DNA from: Liolophura sinensis
Taxonomy: Eukaryota > Mollusca > Polyplacophora > Chitonida > Chitonidae
Assembly: GCF_032854445.1 (NCBI RefSeq)
Contig: NC_088301.1
Span: 22,313,808-22,377,807 of the forward strand
Reading direction: 5' to 3'
Length of the DNA stretch: 64,000 nucleotides
Shown in pieces: positions 48,960-59,598 of this stretch. A model generated the notes under the pieces. That model saw nothing but the letters and a program-made list of their open reading frames with translations, was not told the DNA's origin and searched no databases. How positions within the stretch are numbered: position 1 is the stretch's first letter; each line of letters starts with the position of its first letter. The position numbers and the translations under genes were made by a program.

Positions 48960-49575
48960 TTTCAATGTTCACTGAGTTGCTTGAATTTCTCATTAATAAC
49001 ATCTATGTGATATTCGGGGAAACCATATATCAAAAGTGCATAGGTATTCCGATGGGTACAAATTGTGCCCCCCTTTTGGCCGACCTACACCTGTTCTCAT
49101 ATGAATAAGACTATATGCAGAAGATATAAAAGAGTGATCATCAGCAGGCCCGATCTTTTACATTCATTAAACGGTATATTGATGATCTGATGGCTTTAAA
49201 CAATCCATATATAGCAAAGGTTGTGACAGATATTTACCCACCTTAGCTGGATTTAAATGAAACCACAAACTCTTCAGATGGTACATCTTATCTGGACATA
49301 CATTTGTACAGACCAAAACGGTTTCCTTACTTGGACAACCGAAGGTTCCTGTATATGGCTTGTACATGTCTCGCCTTGTAACGTTTGTTAAATTCTGCGT
49401 GTTGTGTAACGAGTTCAATCAACGTCACAAGTTATTACTGCAAAAACTAGTGTGTCTATGTTATTCCATCAAACGCCTTCACTCCAAGTTTCTTAAGTTT
49501 TACAATGGGTATAATTCTCTTGTAAATAAATATGCACAGAGCGCTCAGAATCTCTGGCTTCATGATTGTGTCTAG
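48960..49575 (+). pseudogene. Penelope-like element reverse transcriptase fragment, decayed
   Basis: Conceptual translation gives LLEFLINNIYVIFGETIYQK and GIPMGTNCAPLLADLHLFSY, the typical Penelope-like RT core. After in-frame stops and frameshifts (about 49105-49360) there follow remains such as FKRYIDD, a YGLYMSRLVTFVKFC block and a RLHSKFLKFYNGYNSLVNKY block. The N-terminal RT motifs and the GIY-YIG endonuclease are absent. It is not functional. Confidence 0.8.
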
Positions 49576-51039
49576 TTCAGCTTAACCCGGTGCTATATAT
49601 TTATCGTACAGTATATTCATCGTACTGAATTAGATCGTCACGCTGGATATATGAATAGCTGCAATCAAAGCGCAACTGAGATACATATTTTGTTATCGAC
49701 AGTTGATATTCTAGCATGGTACACGATTTGAATGCTGATTTCATTCCGTCGGCTAGAACATACTTTGAGTCTTTCCAACATCACTGAAAACTGTGGACTG
49801 CTTCTCTTTGCATGATCCGTCTTATTTTGGTGCTTTATATACCTTATTATTTCTTTGTTGGTTTGTGTTATACGTCGTTTTGGGAACTGGTCTTGCGATT
49901 ATTAACCTGGCATTGGTTGACGGCTGGTATACGAATGTCTGTTTCGACACATAGATTCATAAAATATATATACATTTTATAGATTAATGTCACTTAACTC
50001 CAACATGCAGTCCTTCCTCCTAATTTAGAATAAAAAAAAACAAAATGCGCACAAGAGAAAGTTGAGCAGTAACTTGCCGAATGTAGATGGTTTACTCCGG
50101 GAACACCGATTTCCTCCACCCGTAAAACAGCATGTCCTTCCTCGTATAAGTGAAAAAATATTTGAGTCTGCATGGTGTTAAACATCCGCCAATCAAGCAC
50201 TCAGTCAGGAATAACAATTTGTGTGACAAAGTTCAATCAATCACTCAGTCAGGAATAACAATTTGTGTGGTAAAGGTCGTGTTCAGATCTCGCGTGTGAG
50301 GAGAGTATCGACCTATGCTGGCGTGCTGCCCAGGACAGAGCTGGCCCTCGATCACTGATAAAACTCGCCCTTTGGCCATTCACACTTTTATGATCGGAGG
50401 ATCTATGCCCTCGGATGGACGGTGATAATGAACATTAATTCACCAGAGTGCTGGTAGTTCTGACTCAGAGGCCACAATCAGATGACTTCGATGTAAACAG
50501 AACACAACACCAGCGCTTGCACAACGTGTAACGCGACCACAGTCTAGCGGCTAACTGTATTAACGTCAAGCCAGTGGACAATAGTCTTCGTTGGAAACAG
50601 ATTTTGGAAATGTTTGCTTTGACCAGTAATAATTACTTTAACAAATGGCCGTCCCGGTGATGTCTGCATTGGAGAATTAGTCGTTATCAAAGACCAAGTT
50701 GAATTGGTTTGTCGCGCAGGCTTACAGCGAGGACTTATATGTGCGTTCCACTCTGGATGACGTTCAAACTTGGTATCACGCGGCTTAAAACAACTTTCAC
50801 ATTATACTATCAACTTATACGCCCCTAGCACAATGGCTTAAGAAGAATTACGTTTAAAAAAACGCAGTGATGTTATTTGGCATTTTCAGACTTTATGTAC
50901 TGGTCAGGAATTAATCAACATACTGAGTTATCACATTTCATAAAGAATCCAAAACCAATAAAATAGGATCAGGCCTTGGTTTCGACATTAGAAATTCGTA
51001 ATTTTGACTTTCTTATGTCGACATCTCCACTTTCCACTA
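49576..51039. other. non-coding with one diverged SINE
   Basis: No gene is recognised. At 50068-50197 a diverged SINE A copy is likely (AGCAGTAACTTGCCGAATGT, GATTTCCTCCACCCGTAAAA, CCTCGTATAAGTGAAAAAAT). The phrase CAATCACTCAGTCAGGAATAACAA occurs twice in tandem at about 50197-50260. Confidence 0.45.
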
Positions 51040-51107
51040 TTTATCTATTTATTTGATTGGTGTTTTACGCCGTACTCAGGAATATTTCAATTATATGACG
51101 TCGGCTC
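51040..51107 (-). mobile_element. SINE family A, 3' tail only
   Basis: On the minus strand GTCATATAATTGAAATATTC, CTGAGTACGGCGTAAAACAC and CAATCAAATAAATAGATAAA match the last 65 bp of the family. Confidence 0.85.
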
Positions 51108-51394
51108 TAAATGATACGTCTAAATTCCTTTGCATTAAGGTCTACCACATCCGATAATGACGATGTATGAGCTACGTATGATATTCTTTATCTGGGGTAG
51201 AGCTGTGTTCTTCTCTTTCTGTTAGAAGAGCGTTTAGTTATTTTATCTATGAGTAGGCCAACACTAAACCAATACTTATAATAATCTTTCGGATTTCCTA
51301 GGCGTTACACTCAAATAAAACCACTGTAATCTGTGTTGCATATACATGTACAAAGTCAGTTTACCCATCAAGTCACAGCTTACAAGAGACAAAA

Positions 51395-51660
51395 GGGGGC
51401 CTCCGTGGCCGAGGTGGTTAGCATGACAGTGCGGCGCAATGATCCACGAACCTCTCACCAATGGGATCGTTGTGAGTTTCAGCTCATGTTGGCTTCCTCT
51501 TCGGCCGTACATGACAAGGTCTACTAGAAAGCTAAGGATGGTCGTGGGTTTCCCCCAGCCTCTGCCTGGTTTTCTCCCACCATAATGCTGGCCGCCGTTG
51601 TATAAGTGAAATATTACTGAGTACCGCTTAAAACACCAATCAAATAAATAAATAAAAAAA
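51395..51660 (+). mobile_element. SINE family A, full length, with target-site duplication
   Basis: The head GGGGGCCTCCGTGGCCGAGG through the (AAATA)n tail is present, with moderate divergence in the tRNA-like part. Flanking direct repeats ACAAGAGACAAAA (51382-51394) and ACAAGAAAACAAA (51662-51674) mark the target site. Confidence 0.93.
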
Positions 51661-54346
51661 TACAAGAAAACAAAGCTGAAATTTCGAGAGAAAAATCGAA
51701 ATATCGATGGACATAAGGAATTTGAAATATCGACATACCTAAATTGAAATTTGGGGAAAAAATGTAGAAATTTTGGCATCCCACCACCCATAATTTTTTT
51801 CACAATGACACCGGTACCCATTGACATTAACCAGCCTGCAAATGGTTGCGCCCCTGTTTATCTCGCCGATGATATACAACCCATCTCTTCCCCACCCCGA
51901 CTCCCCTACATGCGTTAGTTTGGGAATTTATTTATTACATCGAGATTTTCATTGCAAACATTAATTGTAACTACTGTTGCTTTTTTGTTTTCCTCAAATT
52001 GTCATAAACATGCAGTCATACTAAAACCGGTTAAGGCGTTGAACAACAATCATATAAATAAATACAGGATTAGAGCTGACACCGAGATATAACGTTGTCA
52101 CATGACCGTGTATGCGTAACTGTCACTGTAATATACATATATATAGAGAGAGGCGGTGGCGGTTAACACTAAAATGTCGCTGTCAGCACTCCTGTGGGTT
52201 TTATCGCTGAAAAATGGAAGTGGGGCATAATTATGTTGTGCTATTTTAGTGACTGCATGGCCTTCCAGTATACTATTAGACCGATCCCTCAAGATCTGGT
52301 AACGTTTAATCTTTTTGATGATAATGGAACAGCCATACGCACAACTATAGCCACAGCCCTCACATTTAATATACGACTGCAGCTCCGACGAGGCTCAGTG
52401 ATATGTTGTAAATTATTCACTATTGCCGACTATGGCATGCACTCATTTCTGGCACTAAAACACGGGTTTTATTTGTTGTTATTTTAAAAGCCGCAAACCA
52501 GAGCCCCACGTGTAATGTTCTATCGCACCTTGAGTTATTAAGTCTGTATATATCGCCGGTTATATATTGCTCCTGGCATATATCCCGCGAGACTTCGCGT
52601 GATGTGAGCAGATGATAATCGAAGTCCATCTATACGAATGCTGTCCATAAGTTCACACAGAGCGGGAGCTAAACAAATAAATATACTATACTATACATAA
52701 CATATAATTTGTGGAAATGGATTGATTCCATGGCAGCATATAACTCCTTAAAGTGAGTAGACTATGCACAGTTTCTGTCCGGTTTCCAACAAAATATCTC
52801 GGTAATCTCGTCATAATCTCATAACGACGTTACATTCTCGTCTGTGTCTCTATCAAGTCTAATCAAGCGTTGGTTACGTCGTTCACCTGGTACTTACAGA
52901 GTCTGTTCGTATCCGCGGTAAAAACGACGATAAGTGGACGACGGCTTCAATACATTGGACTTCCGTTGGAACCCACCAATTCATATGGCCCGTGAGTCAT
53001 GACATAACTGGAAAAAATAAGTATGGAGGTAAGTAATAATCTTAAAGGAAAATGGATAAATAATGAAATAAATGAATAAATAAATTAGTACTGACTGTCA
53101 TAAAACGTCCTACTTGTACCCGAGACAGAATGTCTAATCGTGGTACACGCTTCAAATTACCAGACTTCAAAATCGTCATTATTTGTATCCCTTTTCGCTC
53201 GATGTGTGGGACAAGTACAGATAAGCCTGATGTCAGTATACTGTGACTTGATGGGCCCCCATGTCTGCTGTATCCGGCATGGAATTCCTGGAAAGCAGTG
53301 TAATAAACATATCGGCGTTGAGTTGTCGTGAAACGACCGAAAAATTTTGGACCGACGCATGTTATCGCTGCTTTGGTTCACCTCATAAACTGTGTCATGT
53401 TTCTGTTGTCACTGCATTGGTTCACCTCACACACAGTGCCATGTTTCTGCTGTCACTGCATTGGTTCACCGCACACAACATGTCATTGTTTCTGTTGTCA
53501 CTGATTTGGCTTCTTTGTTTCTGTTGTTTTCTTTTGTATTTTGGTTTATCGCTTTCACGTTTCTGTACATCGAGCTAGCTCGCCGGCAAATATTAAGGAC
53601 ACAGCGCTCTGGGACGTTGTTAAGTTTCTACGTTTTTATTGTTGGTAGTGTTGAAACATTGATTTATGTGGATAGTTGGTCGCCATTTGTCCTTGGTAAA
53701 GCTTGCTCACAATGATCCATGTGGCGCACTGTCTGATTCTCTGAAACACGTGGTTGTGGTATTTATTTGCTGTGAAGTGTAAGGCCTCGAAAACTTATGT
53801 TAGTGCCTTTCACAATTCTGCTGATTGATAACCTGGGTGCTCAGTGTTTGCACAGTTGCCATGGTTACTATGAAATTCTGACGCCGCTAAAGGTGGTGTG
53901 GAAAATACGACAGATCGAAGTTTATTTTCGAGAAAACTGCAAGGTTCTAGCCCATAGAGAATGAAAACAAAGGAAAAAGGCGGCACAGAAGTGCGATGCA
54001 GACTTGTTAAAGGTAGCAGAGCAGAGGAGATTGTGAAACATCAAAGTCTAATGCATTCAACTATCGACCTGAGAGAAAGACATTGCAGTATTATTAAATC
54101 AAGTGTGCTCAGTAGTTACGTTGAACATACGGGATACTGTATGTCAATGTCGAGTATGCAATGATGTCAAACTGAACCGAAAGGACTACACTGTAAAGAC
54201 AAAATCAAAGTTGACCGACTTGCTGGACTTTGGGGAAAGAAATACTGCACAAATATGTCGACTGTAGTCAAATTTAGGACTGCACAGAAAGAACCGCAGT
54301 ATAAAACATAATGAGTTATTCGACTGAAAGGAACGGGCTTAACGAA
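51661..54346. other. gene-poor region
   Basis: No gene is recognised. At 53373-53510 there is a three-copy repeat of about 45 bp (TTGGTTCACCTCA...ATGTTTCTGTTGTCACTGCA). ORFs at 52194-52487, 53261-53715 and 53961-54164 (plus) have no domain I recognise. From about 54190 faint resemblance to the following 51-bp unit appears (GACTTGCTGGACTTTGGGGA). Confidence 0.4.
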
Positions 54347-56182
54347 ATGGGGTACGATCAATTGTTAGACTTAACAGCAGGGAATATTGTGCCCAAAATG
54401 GGGTACGATCAATTGTTAGACTTAACAGCAGGGAATATTGTGCCCAAAATGGGGTACGATCAATTGTTAGACTTAACAGCAGGGAATATTGTGCCCAAAA
54501 TGAGGTACGATCAATTGTTAGACTTAACAGCAGGGAATATTGTGCCCAAAATGGGGTACGATCAATTGTTAGACTTAACAGCAGGGAATATTGTACGCAA
54601 AATGGGGTACGATCAATTGTTGGACTTAACAGCAGGGAATATTGTACCCAAAATGGGGTACGATCAATTGTTAGACTTAAAAGCAGGGAATATTGTGCCC
54701 AAAATGGGGTACGATCAATTGTTGGACTTAACAGCAGGGAATATTGTGCCCAAAATGGGGTACGATCAATTGTTAGACTTAACAGCAGGGAATATTGTGC
54801 CCAAAATGGGGTACGATCAATTGTTAGACTTAACAGCAGGGAATATTGTACCCAAAATGGGGTACGATCAATTGTTAGACTTAACAGCAGGGAATATTGT
54901 ACCCAAAATGGGGTACGATCAATTGTTAGACTTAACAGCAGGGAATATTGTACCCAAAATGGGGTACGATCAATTGTTGGACTTAACAGCAGGGAATATT
55001 GTACCCAAAATGGGGTACGATCAATTGTTAGACTTAACAGCAGGGAATATTGTACCCAAAATGGGGTACGATCAATTGTTAGACTTAACAGCAGGGAATA
55101 TTGTACCCAAAATGGGGTACGATCAATTGTTGGACTTAACGGCAGGGAATATTGTACCCAAAATGGGGTACGATCAATTGTTAGACTTAACAGCAGGGAA
55201 TATTGTACGCAAAATGGGGTACGATCAATTGTTAGACTTAACAGCAGGGAATATTGTACCCAAAATGGGGTACGATCAATTGTTAGACTTAACAGCAGGG
55301 AATATTGTGCCCAAAATGGGGTACGATCAATTGTTGGACTTAACAGCAGGGAATATTGTGCCCAAAATGGGGTACGATCAATTGTTAGACTTAACAGCAG
55401 GGAATATTGTGCCCAAAATGGGGTACGATCAATTGTTAGACTTAACAGCAGGGAATATTGTACCCAAAATGGGGTACGATCAATTGTTAGACTTAACAGC
55501 AGGGAATATTGTACCCAAAATGGGGTACGATCAATTGTTAGACTTAACAGCAGGGAATATTGTACCCAAAATGGGGTACGATCAATTGTTAGACTTAACA
55601 GCAGGGAATATTGTACCCAAAATGGGGTACGATCAATTGTTAGACTTAACAGCAGGGAATATTGTACCCAAAATGGGGTACGATCAATTGTTGGACTTAA
55701 CAGCAGGGAATATTGTGCCCAAAATGGGGTACGATCAATTGTTAGACTTAACAGCAGGGAATATTGTGCCCAAAATGGGGTACGATCAATTGTTAGACTT
55801 AACAGCAGGGAATATTGTGCCCAAAATGAGGTACGATCAATTGTTAGACTTAACAGCAGGGAATATTGTGCCCAAAATGGGGTACGATCAATTGTTGGAC
55901 TTAACAGCAGGGAATATTGTGCCCAAAATGGGGTACGATCAATTGTTAGACTTAGCAGCAGGGAATATTGTGCCCAAAATGGGGTACGATCAATTGTTAG
56001 ACTTAACAGCAGGGAATATTGTACCCAAAATGGGGTACGATCAATTGTTAGACTCAGCAGCAGGGAATATTGTACCCAAAATGGGGTACGATCAATTGTT
56101 GGACTTAACAGCAGGGAATATTGTACCCAAAATGGGGTACGATCAATTGTTGGACTTAATTGCAGGAAACAGTGTTTACAAC
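54347..56182. repeat. 51-bp minisatellite, 36 copies with no length change, open on both strands
   Basis: Units start with ATG at 54347 and every 51 bases to 56132 (35 exact steps). Each encodes MGYDQLLDLTAGNIVPK on the plus strand. The array therefore gives a 625-codon plus ORF (54311-56188) and a 619-codon minus ORF (56198-54339). Variation is limited: TTA/TTG before GAC, GTG/GTA before CCC, GGG/AGG at codon 2 (units 4 and 30), CGC for CCC (units 5 and 17). I see no splice-bounded exon, no codon bias and no known domain. Double-strand openness is an automatic result of a stop-free unit whose length is a multiple of 3, so I classify it as satellite rather than gene. A real repeat protein cannot be excluded without RNA evidence. 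Confidence 0.93.
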
Positions 56183-56482
56183 TTTTGAGTATGACCAATT
56201 GTATAACTTAAGGACAGGGAATCCTGTACACAAAAATCGAGTAGAGCCAATTGTCGGGCTTAACGACAGGGAATCCTGTACACAAAAATCGAGTAGAACC
56301 AATTGTCGGGCTTAATCACAGGGCATCCTGTACACAAAAATCGAGTAAGGCTGATTATGAGGATTAACGACGGGGAATCCTGTACACGGAAATCGAGTAG
56401 GGCCAATTATCGGGATTAACGACAATGGATATTTCACACATAATTCGAGAATGACAAACTGTCGGACATTAAGGCCGGGAAT
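56183..56482. repeat. diverged flank of the 51-bp minisatellite
   Basis: About six degraded units with phrases such as GACAGGGAATCCTGTACACA and AATCGAGTAGAGCCAATTGT. They keep the order of the core unit (GGGAATATTGT...CAATTGT) but are longer (about 54-60 bp) and often out of frame. Confidence 0.8.
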
Positions 56483-56868
56483 GCTGTACACGTAATGTCA
56501 AGTGTATGTACACAGCTGCTCCGCAGAACGGATTACTGTATCCCAATAATGAAAACATACTGAGTTGTTCCCCTCAGAGAGAATCTGTATGATTGGCTTA
56601 TTGTGGAACAGTGGCAACATATCGAAAGATTTATTTTTTCATTTTCTGCTGAAGATTAAAGAAATGCAACTTGTGGTCGCACCTCGCTCCATACTACTCA
56701 CAGCGGGCTTTTCCGCGACTGTAGTTTTCGGACACACTTCCACACAGTCTTAAAATTGGGGTAACCGTCAGCACTATTTGCGAATGCCACTTGTTAAATG
56801 TTGATTAAGTTGGTCAGCAGTATCACTGTAGTGATGGGGAATGTTATATTGCTGCCAGTGGGAAAAAC
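56483..56868. other. non-coding, nothing recognised
   Basis: No supported feature lies between the satellite and the LINE remnant. Confidence 0.4.
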
Positions 56869-58430
56869 GTGTCAAACGACGTTGAAAAGGCGTATGGTAC
56901 AGAATCACGTCTCAGTTGTATACAGACCTGTGAAGATGAGATTAAACATTTCCTTGAGACTCTGAATACACGAAAAGCCTCAGGTACTGATGGTATAAAC
57001 AACTTGATGCTTAAAAATTCTGCTGATTGTACTGCGGCTTCCCTAAGGAATCTTTTTAATTATTCTTTCAGACAGCTGTCTTCCCAGCAGCATATAAGCT
57101 CTCTCAAGTCTGCCCTGTGTTTAAAAAAGGAGATAGACATGACGTTTCTAATTATCGACCACTGTTCCTTCAACTCTCTCTTTCTAAGGTCTTGGAGAAG
57201 GTCGTGTATAAACATCTGTATGAGTATTGTATGTCATATAATCTTATACCACAGGACTCTGGATTTAAACGGGGGGATTCGACTGTATGCCAGTATACAA
57301 AAATTGTTCATGACATATGCAGAAGTCTTGACAATGAAAATGACACCTGTTTACTACTTTTAGATGTCAGTAAGGCATTTGATAAAGTCTGGCATGATGG
57401 CATCCTGTTTAAGTTTGAGCAGCTAGGTATTGAAGATCCTCTACTTGCGTGGTTAAAAGATTATTTGTTGACAGAAAAATTAAGGTTTGCCTTAACGGCA
57501 CAGAGTCGACGACTTGTCCCATATATGCTGGTGTCCCACAAGGCTCTGTATTGGGCCCTCTTCTCTTTTTAATTTTTGTTAATGATATTGATATGAATAT
57601 TGAATGTAATATTAACATATTAGCAGATGACACATCCATGTCTGAAGAAATTTTAGACTTAGCAACATCTGAGGCTAAACTTAATCGTGATCTTGAACGT
57701 CTATCCAGCTGGGCTAGTCAATGGCTTGTGTCATTTAATGCTACCAAAACTCTTTATCTCCTAATATCATTGAAAAATAATCACTCACCTCCGAGATTGT
57801 ATTTAGATGTGAAGAGCGTTCCGTCCCATAAACATCTCGGAATTATTCTGCAACACAATGGTAAATGGAATGAGCATGTAAGAGCTTTAGTTAAGAAAAG
57901 TAATATGAAATTGAGTATGATTAGTCGGGCCAGGCGAAAACTTACTATAAAGTATGTGACCACTCTGTACTTTGGCTTGATCAGGTCATCTATTGAATAT
58001 GGAGACTTTCTATTTGACAACTGTAGCGTTTCAATATCCAACTCATTGGAAAATGTCCAACGCCGAGCAGCATTGTTATGAACAGGGGGCCTACGTCGAA
58101 CTTCATATAAATCTCTTTTAAATGAACTAAAACCCTTATACAGCGTAGATCCAAGCGCATTCTGTTTTTTTCATAAAATCATCAAAGGGCTCTCTCCTCC
58201 ATGCCTAAAAACCTTACTAACACAAAGGTATAACAGCGAAACAAATGCCTACATTCTTAGAATTAGACACCACTTTCGATTATTTAAATACCGAACTCAG
58301 ATTTTCTCTTCTTCCTTCTTTCCCAAGACTACCAAAGAATGGAATTCATTGCCTATTCATATTCAAAACTCTTCATTGGAAACAGTTAAGAACTTTTTGT
58401 ACTCTCAAACGGTATTAACCGTGATCTAAC
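56869..58430 (+). pseudogene. non-LTR retrotransposon (LINE) reverse transcriptase, 5'-truncated and decayed
   Basis: Translation in three frames gives the ordered RT blocks KASGTDGINNLMLKN, then (after a frameshift near 57072) PVFKKGDRHDVSNYRPL, LLLLDVSKAFDKVWHD, then (second frameshift near 57460) AGVPQGSVLGPLLFLIFVND, LADDTSM (Leu in place of the usual Tyr or Phe of the catalytic xADD block) and HKHLGIILQHNGKWNEHV. A stop at 58079 is followed by the usual C-terminal tail, TTKEWNSLPIHIQNSSLETV. The endonuclease and ORF1 are missing. It resembles the Jockey/CR1-like group; I cannot assign the clade. It is not functional. Confidence 0.88.
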
Positions 58431-59598
58431 ATCTATAACAAGTATAATGCATCTGACACCTTTCCCTCTGTGGAATGAGAATGGGACTGAGTGCTCTTCA
58501 CGGTGACCTCTTTAAATATAACATTATCGAGGATCAGTCATGTATGTGAAAATGCATATCATTATTTCCTTGACTACCCTGCCACTCATAGAAAGCACAT
58601 GCTAAAATGCATCTTTAGAATTATATCTCCTGGAGTTCACCGTTCTGTATTTTTGACTAGTTGTTCTAAACACATTTATACTATACTCTTATTTGGTTCA
58701 CTTGAACTAAGCACGAATAATAATCAATTGATCTTAAAATCTGTACATAATTTTATAATCTTGTCCAATAGATTCACCATCCAAACCCAGCATTAATCCT
58801 CAATAAACGAATGAAGAATTACAATTACAATTATATCTCGCTCGCAGATAGAAAGGCATCAGTCGCCGACAAACTGAATGTTCTCAAACTGTTAAGTGGG
58901 AACACATATCCGTTTGTTACCATAAAAATTCAGCCTACCCTATTTCTTCGGCTTTGTCGCATGTTCACCAGATTCTGTTGTAAGCCTTTTTTGAGTGTAT
59001 TTCTCTGTTTAAACAGAAAGAAGATATATTTTGTTGTGAAGCCATGATCTTGGCAAACACGCATGAGATACATTATCACCAAAGTGTAAAAATTGTCTTT
59101 AAAGTTACCGTTAAAATGCGATAAGGTTGAAGAAACAGGGCATTTTATCTGCCTTCCAGAATGGTCGATGCGCTAATCCATCAGTCGTCGACTAGTCAGC
59201 CCACATGTAAGTCTTGGAGTGAGGGGAAGAAGGTAAAAATGGTGACCGTTGGTTTCGCACGGAACCGTGTAGTCAGAGAGTCACACCATGTTTAAGTGCA
59301 AATGGAATACGGCAAATGCCCGCAAGCAGTGGTACAACGTGGAGGCAATGAGTGTAAGATAATGTCGTTTCTAGCACTGTGTCATGCATCCGTGTACGAC
59401 ACATGTTTAATTCAAAAGAACGCTGTTTATGTATAGTAGCGGTTTCAGGGCATATCACATTGTCTGATCCAGTTGCCTACTACTGGCGCGACCCATTAAG
59501 TGAGCGCGCGGAAGAGGGGCGGAGGGAAAAACAGGTGGGAATCAATAAAAGCTGAGTGAAGTCCTCCGCAAGCTTAGTCGCCTAGAGAAACGGCCAGC
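58431..59598. other. LINE 3' flank and potassium-channel upstream region
   Basis: A short ATTACA-type repeat at 58813-58833 (AATTACAATTACAATTATA) could mark the 3' end of the LINE. 59480-59598 is GC-richer and leads into the channel start codon, so a promoter or 5' UTR is likely here. No other gene is recognised. Confidence 0.4.

Noticed and set aside
54311..56188. A 625-residue repeat protein, or its 619-residue antisense partner
   Set aside because: Both ORFs follow automatically from a stop-free 51-bp unit; no domain, splice context or codon preference supports a gene. Kept as a repeat with an RNA test suggested.
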